In this document: positions 10,546 through 23,014 of the stretch, piece after piece
Layout of the letters: each line of letters begins with the position of its first letter
Position numbering within the stretch: position 1 is the stretch's first letter
NCBI RefSeq assembly: GCF_902686445.1
Contig: NC_062215.1
Location: forward strand, 28,604,750-28,668,749
Reading direction: 5' to 3'
Length of the DNA: 64,000 nucleotides
From: Sciurus carolinensis
Lineage: Eukaryota > Chordata > Mammalia > Rodentia > Sciuridae
Program-made: the position numbers and the translations under genes
The notes under the pieces: generated by a model
Told to the model about the DNA's origin: nothing
Seen by the model: the letters and a program-made list of their open reading frames with translations, nothing else
Databases searched by the model: none

Positions 10546-12100
10546 GGTGTAGAATTATGTGTTAATTCTATTTCAGTTTTTTAAGGAACCTCTATACTAT
10601 TTTCCAAAATGTCTGTACTAATTCACATTCTATCAACAATGTACACAGGGTCCCTTTTCTTTAAATCCTCACCAGTCATAGCCATTTTAATAATTGTGAG
10701 GTGTGTGGCTGCGATTTTCACTTCCTTTATGATTATAGATGTTGGGTATTTTTCATCTATCTTTTGACCATTCCTATCTTTTCTTTGGAGAAATGTCTGT
10801 TTAGATCTTTTTTCAATTTTTAAGGGTTTGAGTTTTCTTGTTCTCCAATTGTTGAAGTTTTTTATATATGTTAGATATCAGTACTTAGCTCATTTCTGGT
10901 TTGCAAATATTTTCTCCCAATCTGTGAGTTGTCTCTTCTTTATAGTTGTTTTCTTCACTGTACAAAAGCTTTTTCATTTCATGCCAGCCTATTTGGCTAG
11001 TTTTACTTTTGCTGCCTTAGCTTTTGGGGTCCTAGTCAAGAACTCATTGCCTTGATCAATGGCATCAAATTGTTCTTGTTTGCTTGTAACACCTTTACAG
11101 TTTCAGATCTTATATTTCAGTCTTCAAATATAAGTCAGATCTTATATTTGAAGTACAAACACTTCAACTTTTTTCCTCTTTCTGCATGTGAATGCCCAGT
11201 TTTGTCACTGTCATTTATGAAAGAATGTGTTCTTTCTCCCTTGTGTATTCTTAGTAATTTTGCGGAAAATCAATTGACCATAAAAACCCAAGTTTATTTC
11301 TGGGCTTACCATAGGAACTAACAATCCTATTTGTACTGATGTATCCCAAACAATTAAAATCAGATACATTAAAAATGTATCTGTACTCCCATGTTCATTT
11401 CACAATAGCCAAGATGTGATAGCAAACAAATTGTCCACCAATGAATGAATGGATAAAGAAAATGTGGTAAGAACACACACACACACAAACACACACACTG
11501 AATATATACATATGTATTATATAATACATAATATATACACATATACACATATATCATGTATTATATAATATACACATATATAAAATTAATATATATTATA
11601 TATTATGTATAATGAATATATATTATATGTAATGTAATTCTGTCATTTGTGACAATATGACTATGAATAGAGGACAGTAGCTAAATAAAATAAGCCACGC
11701 CCAGAAGGCTAAGTACGACTCATCTCACTTGTATGAGGAATTGAGAGAAGTTCATGTTGAAACAGATTAGAAAGATGGTTACTGATAGTCAAGTGGTAGG
11801 TAAGGAGGGGAAGGTTGGGGAAAGGAGAGATAATGATCAATGGGGTCACAGTTACAGTGAGACTGAAGGAATAAGTTTTAGTGATCTATTGTAGAGTTAA
11901 TAATCATGTATTGTATGTTCCAAACTGAAAAAGTAGACTTTTAACATTCTTATGACAAAACAATGACAAGTTGTCAGGTGATTGATATGTCAATTAGTTG
12001 GAATCCTTCTATAATTATACATAGATCAAAACATCAGGATGTATCCCCAAAATATACACAATTATTATTCATCAACTATAAAAGAGGTGTAGAAGTATAT
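10546..12100 (+). mobile_element. Twin-primed L1 insertion (5' inversion) with TSD
   Basis: The segment 10563-11307 is antisense L1 ORF2 C-terminal sequence, and 11308-12085 is sense L1 running to the 3' end. In sense coordinates the inverted piece ends '...agaatt' and the forward piece begins 'accata', which are adjacent in L1 ORF2, so no sequence was lost at the breakpoint. Imperfect 15-base target-site copies flank the whole unit: ggtgtagaattatgt at 10546-10560 and ggtgtagaagtatat at 12086-12100 (13/15). This is the known signature of twin priming during target-primed reverse transcription. The forward part has a CA/TA microsatellite expansion at 11476-11640. There is no coding capacity. 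Confidence 0.85.
11476..11640. repeat. CA/TA compound microsatellite inside L1
   Basis: An interrupted (CA)n run is followed by (TA)-rich blocks of the ataatatatacacatat type. It lies at the L1 position that elsewhere in the window reads 'gtagtatatatacacaatg', so it grew from that short TA/CA patch. Confidence 0.75.
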
Positions 12101-12720
12101 TGAACAGTCACATTTACTGCATACATGTCAAACTCACCACAGTAAGGAATGCTAACTACCCATTATCTGTCTTATAGCTTACCTGCTCAGCCTCTCTTTC
12201 CTGGTGTAACACATTTTTCACTAACTCTTCAATAATAACCTGGTAGCTTTATGCATTTCAGGCCATGACAACAGCCTTGGGATAACTGAATGATAAACAT
12301 GTGGCTGGCAGGAGCAGCACCATCAAATAGCACCTCCATCACCACTTGTTATGCGAGTGAATTAGCTACGCCCCTAACTATATGCTTCAGAGCATAGTTC
12401 GCTGCATCTGTAGATGGCTTGAACACTTCCCTTAAAAGGATGGTGTGAGTTGTCTTGTATAGGGTAAAAGTTCTTGTGTTTCACCATACATTAAAGTAAA
12501 AATTAATTTCATTGCTTATGTATTTGATATTGTAATGCATGCTACGCCAGCAGAAACTATAACTTCAATGTGCATGTCTCCCTATTGCAACTCAGTTTTC
12601 TTAAATGCAATTACTAATAAGAATAGTCAGTAAAAAAGTAAAAAAAACAGGACAAATGTTAAATCAGATGTAATTTAGAGCAACAGATCACCTTTCAGCA
12701 ACATCACTTTATTCTCATTT
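12101..12720. other. Unassigned stretch, no gene seen
   Basis: Slightly richer in GC around 12.2-12.45 kb. No repeat family or open frame could be recognised. Confidence 0.4.
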
Positions 12721-12736
12721 AAGAGGTAGCTCAAAT

Positions 12737-14140
12737 AGTTAACAAAAATGGTATTGACATTAAAATAGGTAGACCAATGGTACAGAATAGGGGTCACAGA
12801 GACAAACCATATAAATAGAGTTATCTCATACTAAACAAAAGTGCCAAAAACATACAATGGAGAAATTATAGTCTCTTCAACAAATGGTGCTGGGAAAACT
12901 GGAAATCCATATGCAGCAAAATGAAATTAAATGCCTATCTCTCATCCTGCACAAAACTCAACTCAAAATGAACCAAGGACCTAGGAATTACACTAGAGAC
13001 CCTGCACCAAATAGAAGAAAAAGTAGGTCCAAATTTTAGTCATGTCAACTTAGTACCAGACTTCCTTAACAAGACTCCCAAAGCACAAGAAATAAAAGCA
13101 GGAATCAATAAATGGGATAGATTCAAACTAAAAAACTTTTTCTTAGCAAAGAAAATGATCAAAAATGTTTAGAGAGAGCCTACAGAGTGGGAGAAAATAT
13201 TTACTACATGTACTTCAGATAGATCACTAATCTCCAGAATTTATAAAGAACTCAAAAACTTTGCACCAAGAATACAAATAACTCAATCAATAAATGGGAT
13301 AAGGAACTGAGCAGACACTTCACAGAAGATACACAAGCGATCAACAAACATAACATCTCTAGTAATTTGAGAAATGCAAATCAAAACTACCCTAAGATTT
13401 CATCTCACCCCAATTAGAATGGCTATTATCAAGAATACAATGAACAACAGGTGTTGATGAGGATGTGGGGTAAAAGGTACACTCATACATTGCTGGTAGG
13501 ATTGCAAATTGGTGTAGCTACTGTGGAAAGCTGTATGGAGATTTCTTAGAAAATGTGGAATGGAACCACTATTTGACCCAGCTATCCCACTCCTTGTCCT
13601 ATACCCAAAGGACTTAAAATCAGCATACTACAGTGATGCAGCCACATCAATGTTTACAGGAGCTCAGTTCACAATAGCTAGATTGTGTAACTAAAGTAGA
13701 TGCCCTTAAATAGGTGAATGGATAAAGAAACTATAGTATATATACACAATGGAATATTACTCAGCCATAAAGAAGAATAAAATTATGGCATTTGCAGGTA
13801 AATCGATGGATCTGGAGAATATCATGCTAAGTGAAATAAGCCAATTCCATAAAACCAAAGACTGAATGATTTCTCTGATAAGTGAATGATGATACATAAG
13901 TTTTGGGGGGTAAGGAAAGAAATGGAGGAAGGATGGATTGTGTAGAGAGAAATAAGGGATGGGGAAGAGGCAGAGGGAAGGAAAGATAATGGAATGAGAC
14001 AAACATCATTATCCTGTGTACATGTATGATTGCAAGAATGGTGTGACTACTTTGTGTACAACTAGAAAAATGAAAAGTTGTACCCCATTTGTGTACAAGG
14101 AATCAAAAAAAACTTTCAGATTAAAAAAAGTCTTAAAAAG
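12737..14140 (+). mobile_element. 5'-truncated L1 (ORF2 C-terminus and 3' UTR) with TSD
   Basis: A sense L1 whose translation still shows ORF2 C-terminal text such as [25 protein letters not shown] and LISRIYKEL, broken by stops (for example TAG near 13170). The 3' UTR ends 'gtaccccatttgtgtacaag' and an A-rich tail. Imperfect target-site copies flank it: aagaggtagctcaaat at 12721-12736 and aaaaagtagctcacat at about 14135-14150. The endonuclease and reverse transcriptase parts were never inserted, so it cannot move itself. Confidence 0.85.
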
Positions 14141-14149
14141 TAGCTCACA

Positions 14150-15004
14150 TCACACATGCACACACACACACCATAAATATATGAGCACATTATGTCAGTT
14201 AAAATATACAGTACATATATATTCACATGTACATGTTTATACATATATGTGTGCATCAATTTAAAAAATTTTTAAAAAATTTGAAAAGAAATGATGCTCT
14301 CAGAAGTCCCTGTGAATCTGAGATTACTTCTCCTTCTGCCTCATGTGGTTATTTTCCCGTCTCAGTGCTCATGCTTCCTGGGCACACGTTCCTCTTCTCC
14401 TTGTACTGGCGTAAATTCTCTTGCAGTCATTTCTGCCGCTGTCATTCCCTCTCAGTGGGATCCCTGTTGACAGTGCTGTAAGCTTTCTCCTCCAGTGGCC
14501 AAGTTTAAATGAGGATACCCACCCTCCTCACAATTATGATAAACTGACAAGTAGAGCAGACTCACAGTCTCAGTTTCCTACAGCACTCTATTTTTGCAAA
14601 TTTATTCAGTCCATTATATTTCTCCTCTGCTTAATAAACTGACACAAATTCCCAGAAGACACAAATCAGGAGATCATTTGAATGATTCCTTGTTTGTCAC
14701 CTGAACCTCCATGTGCTTGTTTTGGGAGAGTCACCTTCTTTTTTATATGAACATGCCTGGAGATTCAGTTGGCCAGTCGTTCCAGAGGTCTTAATTCATA
14801 ATCCTGGGAAACAGCCATCATTTAATACATGACAGACCCTCTCACTTAAAGGAATTGATGATAGATGCAAATGAATTCTGGAGTAGAAGACAGATATTTT
14901 GAAATGAATGGTTTTACACAGGTTACATGGCTTAGATCCTTGTTCTGTAAACAGTGGCAATTCAATATAAAACTTGTAATTCATGTTTCTGTTTCAGTGA
15001 GAAA
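14150..15004. other. Unassigned stretch with CA/TA patch
   Basis: A (CA)n patch lies at 14157-14172. The 14.29-14.64 kb part is pyrimidine-rich on + with several short open frames, none recognisable. I could not place it in a repeat family. Confidence 0.4.
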
Positions 15005-15470
15005 AATGAAGAGCAAGTCAAAGAAAGTTACGCAGAGAAGATGACATTTGAGGTAGTTTATGGTGGATGAAGCAGAGTTACTTAAGCCAATAGAGGAAGG
15101 AGGAGCATTTTAAGAGGGGGGGAAACCCGTTCTTTAAGAAATCGCACTGAAAGTTCATGACTTATTTGAAAATTAATGGATTCTTCTGGAAGACTGAATA
15201 AAAGCTTTTGATAGGAGGTGATAGAAGTTAGGATGTTGTCAAAAAGTGTGCTTGCTACACTAGGGAGTTTGTGTTTTATTTGGTTTTGGGTACTGCAAGG
15301 ACATTAGTTTCTTAAAATGAGAAGTGGAATATGCACATAGCTATATAGTTCAGTAACTCTTAGAGTAGGTTCGTGTATACTTAGATAAAGGAATAAATCA
15401 GAGGCTTACTAGGAAGTGAATGATTTAAACATGGTCAAAGGTGGGCCTATGTGATAAGTTCAGCATTCCT
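15005..15470 (-). mobile_element. L2 fragment, antisense
   Basis: The blocks 'gacatttgaggtag', 'aggaaggaggagcatttt', 'gggagtttgtgttttatttgg' and 'gaagtggaatatgcacata' follow, in order, the reverse complement of L2 ORF2 3' sequence. It is strongly diverged. Confidence 0.55.
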
Positions 15471-16550
15471 GTTGCATGAAGGTTGTGATACAGGGACTTG
15501 ACTCTGTGTTTTGAATAAGATAAAAAGCTCATTTGCTTAACCAGAATGATTTTAGGATGTGAGGTCAAAAACTGCAAAACATCTTTACAGTATTCTGAGT
15601 GAGAAGACCAAGGTCTCCATCACTTCTTGGTTTCTATAATAGTAATATGAGTCCTCAGGACCTATTATCAAGAAGGGAGCAAGATAGTTTTAGTGTAGAG
15701 AGAAAATGTACCACCAGGCTGATTCCTAGAGTGACTCAGGTAATCCATGTGGTCCTGATTCTAAGTCAACAAAAGCAGAGACTGCACCGTCAGCCCTTGG
15801 GGAGAAGCCCCAAGGCAGTAAAAAATGGAAAATGTAGGATTTTTGAACTGGAACTCTCTAACCTAATTCTGAAGGGATGTTGGGGATTTATTCTCCCTGG
15901 TATTGTAAAGAACCAATATGATAAACAAAGGGGCCAAGGCAAAGACAGGCACAAATAAACCAAACCTTTGGAGGAAAGAAAGAAAAGAAGCACGTTGAGA
16001 TATTCTAGGGCCTTTATAAGAAAGACGGGGGTACCAGTGATGGAGAAGAGGCTCCTCTGGTGATGAATGACATGGGGACTTGGGCCACTGGACTGCAATA
16101 TTTAACAGAAGGGTGATCTCATTTTTCCCAGATGACACATTAATGACCATCATGCAACACTATGATAAGGGCAGTATAGGACCAAGGACATAATGTTGTT
16201 AATAAGCACCAGAAAATTCAAATATTTAATAGGCATTACCTGATTCTATCTTTGTGACGGTTTTATGAATGATGACTCAAATGATCTTAAATTGACTATG
16301 GCATATATTGAGGCTAAGGCAGTTTACCTGTGTTCACCAAGTTTGGGTAAGGCGGTTGGTGTTACGTGCTTTCTGTGATTAACTAAATCTAACTCATGCT
16401 GTTAGTGATCCTGCTACACTCTCCATCTCCTCTTTGCCAATGATCCGGGTTTAATCTTCAGACCTAGTCAAAAGACACGAAAGCAAAGATTTGGCCAACT
16501 GAGAATATGAACCCTCCAGGGGAAATCGAAGCAATCCTTAAAAAGTGTAA
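15471..16550. other. Unassigned stretch, no gene seen
   Basis: A 119-codon frame on + (15599-15958) and a 102-codon frame on - (15790-16098) overlap and neither shows a known domain. A perfect 8-bp stem with a 5-base loop lies at 15795-15815 (ccttgggg/ccccaagg). No T run follows it, and eukaryotic DNA does not use such terminators, so I assign no function. Confidence 0.4.
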
Positions 16551-16554
16551 ATCT

Positions 16555-17450
16555 TAATTCCCTAACATATGGGGTTTTACTAGTGTCTTTCTCTGTTTAT
16601 AGCTTAATTTCACTGTGATCAGAGAAGTATATTACATGGTATCAGGTCTTTGGATTTTGTTAGACCCTGGTTTATGACCCAGCATATGGACAATTTTTAG
16701 AAATGCTGTTTGTATGCTTGAAACAACTGTTTCAATTGCTGTTGCCAATTGATGTGTGTACATATCAATTAGATCAACTTTAATTGTGCTTATCAAGTCA
16801 TCCAAAAATTTACATATTTGTTCACTTATTTTATGAAATACTGAGAGAGGTACATACAAAATTCCCCAGATTATCTTGTATTTCTCTGGTTTTCCTTGTA
16901 ATCCTGAAAACTTGTCTTATATATTCTGAGGTTATGCTACTGATTGAATATTATATGTAGATATTCTTTGCAATTTCAAACATTTAACAATATGAAATTT
17001 TTTTTTTTTGTCTTATAAGTCTACTTTACTGACATTAATTATCTACCTGGGCTTCTTTCACTATTGTTTATGTGATTTAACTTTTCCCATTCAATTTGTA
17101 TTCATTCATATAAGATAGTCCTCATGTCAACCACATATTGTCATCTCAGTAGCTGATTTTTGCCTTTGCCTTTTAACTGAGTCTGATTATCTGTCATCTT
17201 GTTAATAATTTGTGATCAGATCTATCACCTTATCATCTGGTTTTAATTCATGCTATGTGTTCTGAGTCTCTGTTTCTCTTCTTCTTTTGCTTTGCCTTAG
17301 TGTTTTGAAATGTTTTCATATTCTCCACTGTTGACTTGACAGTTATGCCTAATTTTGCCACAGACCCAAGATATTACAAAGCACATTTTGCCTTAGGAGT
17401 TTAAAAGTATTTACTGTAATTTTTTTCTTTCCTCCACTGTTTGTGTGAGT
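16555..17450 (-). mobile_element. Old L1 ORF2 5' portion, antisense
   Basis: The + strand carries 'cactgtgatcagagaagtat', 'gacccagcatatggacaat' and later 'ttttaactgagtctgatt'. These correspond to the antisense of the L1 ORF2 segment between the endonuclease and reverse transcriptase regions. The same region is better preserved at 31.2-31.4 kb. No open frame remains. Confidence 0.6.
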
Positions 17451-17689
17451 AACGTCTTTTATTAAGTCAATATTCACTTGAGAGTAAGCTTCAAATCAAA
17501 GTCACTTGTATTTAAAATAATGGTATGTGTTGATTGTTTTCCAATTCTTTTGAGTGAGATAGATAGATAGAGGCAGAGAGACATAGATACATGGCAGAGT
17601 GAAGTATTGGCAAGGATAGGGCAAAGGAAGGACCAGATAGTGAGAGGAGGGATTGTGACGGTTTTCTTTATTGGAGTCTTAAGTCACAT
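17451..17689. other. Short unassigned stretch
   Basis: Contains a small (GATA)-type run at 17557-17570. Nothing else is recognised. Confidence 0.4.
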
Positions 17690-17830
17690 GCATGGAGGGT
17701 GTTTATTTGGGATTTGCTATGTATCAGATATGGTGTTGGGCCTAGAAGTTTCAACAGAGATCAAAAGAGACATGTTCACTTTACCTTCAAGAATATCTCA
17801 TTCTAAAAGGGACAGATACACAAGTTAAGT
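17690..17830 (-). mobile_element. L2 3' end fragment, antisense
   Basis: 'gatttgctatgtatcagatatggtg' followed by 'cttcaagaatatctcattctaaaag' matches in order the antisense L2 3' end (tactatgtgccaggcactg, then ccctcatggagcttacattct). Confidence 0.5.
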
Positions 17831-18757
17831 TTACGTACACCCACTGCAATTCCAATTTTTATGACTTTTCTGAAGGATATAATAAGCAAAGGGATATGGT
17901 AAGGAGCTGAAGTTTGGACCTTGTGGATGGAACTAATTTAGGGTGATCACAGTGTCACTGACTATAGGTTACTTATGCCATTATCCCTCCAGTAAAACAA
18001 ACAAACAAAAAAAAAACCAGTTACTCTGCAGAGTAAATGGCCACATGGTTCCATTTGAGAGAAAAGAGTAGCTGTTCCTCTCTCTTTCACCCTGCACTTG
18101 ATGAAGACAATCATGCCAAACGTGGATGTCACTTCAACAGTGAAGACCCTAGGTGCCCAAATACACTATTGAAGGAGAGTCCCCCTTCCACATAGGAACA
18201 CAGGAAGAAATAAAATGGTTTTATAGTTGGCTCCTAAGAATTTTAGAGATCATTTATTAGAGCAGTTTGCCTTATCTTAGTTTATACACATGAGGAAGAG
18301 ATGTGATTTTCTCCCCAAGTATAATACAGTTATCAAAAATGTCCAACAATGGCATTATATGATCATATTTATGATTTATCATTATTTTAATTGAAATGTG
18401 GAAAATAGATAAAATAGGAGAGCAGAGAGGTAAATAAAAGAACAGAAAAGAATTTAGGAGAATGGTCCTAGCAAGAAATGATATGTTCCAGAATAAGATG
18501 AAACAGTGAATGTAGAAAAGATGGGGTACATTTTATATTTTAAGTAGTGGCATTTGCTGTTGAAATTTGTTTCTTGAAATTTAACAGCTTACTTCTGAGT
18601 CTTCCACAAGTGTGTAGGTTAAGATCATCAATTGTTTTTGAATAATAGACATTTCTGATCTTAAAGCATTATATTAGTGAAATCGTTAACGTGGACATTT
18701 TGTACTATCAACTAGAAAGAGATTCGTCACACAACTGGGTATTAAAATTGAGATGCA

Positions 18758-18792
<35 letters not shown>

Positions 18793-18930
18793 ATGTACAG
18801 ATCTCAAATATGTCCGTCATTAGCAGATAAAGTGTTTGGTGATGATTAAAACAGGAACAACCACCAAACCATCAAAACCAAAGCCTTAACATCTTCACTA
18901 GAACTTAGTATCATCAGATTTTTAAATCGT
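17831..18930. other. Unassigned stretch with (CA)n
   Basis: No gene or assigned transposon. A (CA)15 microsatellite lies at 18761-18792 and an A-rich run lies near 18000-18017. Confidence 0.45.
18761..18792. repeat. (CA)n microsatellite
   Basis: A pure run of about 15-16 CA units. Confidence 0.9.
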
Positions 18931-18931
18931 A

Positions 18932-20000
18932 TTTCAATTTTTGCCATTCTAGCAGGTATGGTGCAGAATCTCATTATAGTTTTATGTTGAACTTTTCTTT
19001 CTTTTTATTTGTTCTTCTTTAATACACATGACTGTAGAATGTATTTTGAAATACGTACATGGGGTATAATTTAGCCTAATTAGGACTTTCTAATGACAAA
19101 TAAAGTTGGATCTTTTTGCAAGAGTTTGCCATTTGAATACCTTCTTTGGTGAATTATCTCTTAATTGAGTCATTTTCTTAATAGTATTTTAAGAATCCAT
19201 TAACTATTTGAATTAAAAAATAAACTTTGTCAGATATACGAGTTGCAAAGATTGTTTTCTAGGTCATAGTTTGGGTCTTCATTGTCTTATCAGTCTATTT
19301 CACAGTGAAAGCTTTTCTAATCTATATGAAAATTACATTTATCTATATAAATGAAAACCGAAATGAGAACGTGCTGCACACTGAATAGAATGGGGGGCAG
19401 TCCTGACACTACCAAGTGTTGGTGATGGCACGGGGACAAAGAGGAATTGTCACACATTGCTTCTGAGTACAGAAAATAGCACAGTCATTCTGGAAAATCG
19501 CAGCATTTCGGAAATTAAACCTGCACTTACAACCCAGAAATACTACTTCTAGGTAATTACCCTAGAAAAATAAAATTTTTGTGGTCCCACGCACAAATGT
19601 GCACGCAGGCACAGACATAAAAAATTGCAAACCTGGGCATGGATATGTGTCACAAATTTGTCCACAATTCTTAAGACCATAAACTACCTAAGTGTGTTCA
19701 CAGAAATATTGACAAACTAGTACAGCGATAAAAAGAAATAAATTATTGGAACATACTATAACATCAATTGATGGTTTTCAAAGGCATTTTACTGAAAGAC
19801 AGAACCCAGTCCCAGAAAGCTGAAAGTTACATACCGTATAGTTCTATTTATGTGACATTTTAAAAAAGATAAAATATTAGTGATGAAGGAAAGGGAAGGA
19901 GTTGTCAGCAGCTACTGCTGGGTGGGGATTTGACAACAAAAGACATCATGAGAAAGGTTTCTGGGACTGACAGCAAACGGTTCTATATCCCAATTAGGAT
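18932..20000 (+). mobile_element. Old L1 with inverted 5' part
   Basis: The segment 18932-19345 is antisense L1 ORF2 (gccattctagcaggtatgg, later ccatttgaataccttctttg). From about 19350 the sequence is sense L1 (aatgagaacgtgctgcac, then accaagtgttggtgatgg) and continues to about 20000. The first 40 or so bases of each part cover the same L1 region, so the breakpoint overlaps slightly. This fits twin priming on an old template, although separate insertions cannot be excluded without alignment. Confidence 0.6.
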
Positions 20001-20009
20001 GGTGAACCT

Positions 20010-20180
20010 TTGTCAAATATATGGTTTGTGAATGTTTTCTTGTGGTCTGTGGCTTGTCTCTTCTTTCTCTTAACAGTGCCTTTCAGAGAGCAATATTTGT
20101 AATATGGAAGAAAAAATTATCTGTGAATTAAAACCTAAATGAGAAATCACTCCACAATGACTAGAATGTTGGCAGTGGTC
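20010..20180. mobile_element. Small inverted pair of L1 pieces
   Basis: The segment 20013-20095 is antisense L1 (ttgtgaatgttttcttgtgg, then ttctcttaacagtgcctttc). The segment 20125-20177 is sense L1 (aatgagaaatcactccacaa). Each piece is short and no poly(A) follows, so this looks like a rearranged remnant. Confidence 0.5.
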
Positions 20181-22530
20181 TAACCCATTCTTATATTAAT
20201 CTATACATGTGTTGAAACTCATTGCAGTCTGCATTAGAAAACCAGTTTTACTGTATGTAAATATATGAAATACTAACAAAAGTTACTTTAAAAAAAAATG
20301 AATCTTTTTTCTTTTTTCATGGCAAGACAAGTGTTCCATCTTGTATGAAGTCTAGTTCTGAAGTCACTCTCTAGTCAGAGACTACCCTCTGTATCCAAGT
20401 TCTTTTGGAAATAGAATTATCCAGAATATTTCATTCAGAAGGTTAAAGGTCCTATTTTTATTAATTTTGGATAGATCACTTTTAAAATATACAGGAAATA
20501 TTTGGAAAATTATTTTCAAGAAAAAATAAAATATTATAAACAATACAATATATAGTAACTATATTGAAATTGTTCTCGTCACTTCAAGAGTAGCAAATTA
20601 AAACCTTACCATGGCTCACGTATTTCTCCAATGTGTACTTAATTTGACTGAAATTTTATTACGTATCACACTGTAATCCATGAGAGTGAGAAGTAATAGT
20701 GCCTCACTCTGTCTGTAAGTGAGTATGGTGCTGGAACTGGTGTCTCTCAGAGGCACATGTATTGGGTGTGGACACAGAAGTTGAGTGCTAATGCAGCAGG
20801 TGCCTCAGGTTCCTGCGTCACAAGACAATAAAAATATCCATGTTCCTTCTTGTCATGACATCAAATGTAAATAAAGATTTATAGACACGTGTATTATAAA
20901 TTATTATTTACATTTCATTCTCTGCTACTAGTTCTGTGTTCCACAAAGCCAGTATAGTTTTCACTCATTTCATTATGCTCAGCAATCTCAGGTTACCGTC
21001 CTGGTGTGTGCTTTCAATAAAGCAACATTTTGCTAAAAGAATGCATGGCAAATGAATGAATGCATAGAATAATCAAATAATTGATTAGATAAAAGAGTCA
21101 TGGATTTTCTGCATCTTCTCATTCTTCTTAAAATGCCAGTGGTTATCATCAGTCTGATTCTAATAAAAACATAAATGTTGGACCAATTATATATTCAGAC
21201 ATTTTCCATAGCTGCACTGATACAGTTTATTCTTCAATATATTTGTTAGGTCCACATAGGCTACCTTCTGGAACATATCAATAATATCTACTATAAGAAT
21301 TCCTCTCACCAAAGATACTTAGAAACCCCCCCACACCTTTAATTTTCCAGTCTATTGTGTTCTGTAATAAGCAATTTCCTCCCAGGTACAGGTGACTTAC
21401 TTTATCTGAATTGAAGTGACTTCAATGTTCAATCTGTGTTTTGCTGAATGTGCCTAGTTGCAAATATTGAGCCATGCACTCTTTGGCAGAGAAGTCTTAC
21501 TTAGTGCCAAGTAATTTTGAAAGATAGAAGGACTCCAGTTGGAAGTTGGGTAGAGCAGTCAGGTGCCAAATTTTCTTTTCCCATCAAAAGATCAAGCTGG
21601 TGAATGAGAGCAAATTTTCCAGATCTTAACTGGTAGGAACAAATGCAAGTCAAAGGACCCAAACTGAAAGCTTTTCCCAGGTAGACGACCTTGCATTCAC
21701 TTTTATAACCCAAGTCCTTAGCATGGTTTCTGACCCAGAGCAGGTGACCAATTAGTATGTCTTTCAACTCAGGCGATATGTGTCTCACAATTATATTTTA
21801 TATCTTTTTGCTTCCATATATTAACCACCATATCAGATAATCTACTTCTCAGCTGACTGCTATGGCCTCTCAGTCATGTTTCTAGAATTTTCTGTATCTC
21901 TTTAAATGCTTCCTGTAAGTATTTCTGCTTAATTGTTAGCAATTGCATTCTACATGTGCTGCATAAAGTCAGAAAATAACTAATTCCCAATACATATTCA
22001 TCAGTGTGATTTTATTTAAAAGCAAATGAATAGCATCAGATCATCATACTTCCTAGAATCACAGAATTGAATTACAAACCCTGATTTAAATTTTGACAAC
22101 AAACAAGATGAAAAAAAAGGAGAGTGATTTGATCCATTATTTCATAGGCGATTTTGCAGTCACAGCAATGTTGTTTGAATTGCAATTGAAAGGCTATAGG
22201 TAAATGATAATTTTAAGTGGCTCTGGGCAAGTTAAAGGAATGGTTTTATCGAATGATGAAATTCAATCAGGACAGATGTGGAAAACTTTAAAAGGACAAA
22301 AATCCATAAATGCATCATGGTTAAGCAACCATTTTGAACAAGGGTATTCTGAGGTAGCATGTCGTACATTAAAAATGTAGTCCACAGCTATAATGTAGGA
22401 TGCTCAAAATATAAGCAACATCTTGTTTAAAAGTTCTCACACCTTGGGTTATGAGTGCTATAGTTTTATCTCTAACCTGGATTTTGGAGTTACTCATGCT
22501 CAGGTCCAGAACTGTACCTCACTACTGAGA
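20181..22530. other. Mostly non-repetitive sequence, no gene seen
   Basis: I saw no clear repeat family. A 95-codon minus-strand frame (21501-21788) reads MRHISPELKDILIGH at its start but matches no family I recognise and has no supporting exon structure. Confidence 0.45.
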
Positions 22531-22531
22531 G

Positions 22532-22600
22532 AGTTTTTTATTTTATTTTTTTAATTTTTTTTTTTATTTTTACAGACTGCATTTTGATTATGCTAAACTG
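22532..22600 (-). mobile_element. Very short L1 3' end, antisense (possible)
   Basis: A T-rich run (22536-22571) is followed by cagactgcattttgatt. Its reverse complement matches the L1 3' terminus at 51.79 kb (aatcaaaatgcattctg) directly before the A tail. If real, only about 25 bases of L1 plus tail were inserted. Confidence 0.4.
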
Positions 22601-23014
22601 TTAAGCATATATTAACTGATGGGAATGGTATCTAATAGCCTTTTAAATGCCTACTACACTTCCATGTTATGTAGGACAGCTCTCAAGGAAAAGCATAAAG
22701 ACACAACCTTCAATTTTCATTTACTGTAGAACGAGAAATATCTATTTTTTTGAGAAGCGATTTTTTAATTTTTTTTTTGCATTCTGTTCTCACTCCAAGG
22801 AATGTCATTGTCTCTCCTTTCAGAATATGCTGGTCTATCCAGTGTCTTGAAAGCTCACTTTTGCCTTTGGCTCTGCCTTGTGATTTCTTGCTCATACCAC
22901 GCATTCCTCTTCTACCACTACATTCATTTATGACTCAATAAATGTATTGCCTTTAGTGGATGTTGAATGATGTCATAGATCAGTGTTGAAGTCTTTTATT
23001 CTTACTTTGATATG
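22601..23014. other. Unassigned stretch, no gene seen
   Basis: Overlapping short frames on both strands (22647-22941) give low-complexity hydrophobic or basic peptides with no known motif. Confidence 0.4.

Noticed and set aside
10828..11321. Two adjacent hydrophobic open frames on the + strand (75 and 89 codons)
   Set aside because: They lie in the antisense, inverted part of the twin-primed L1, so the hydrophobic peptides are translations of antisense ORF2.
15599..16153. Overlapping frames on both strands (119, 102 and 96 codons)
   Set aside because: Mutually overlapping frames on opposite strands without domain matches are typical of chance in a slightly GC-richer patch.
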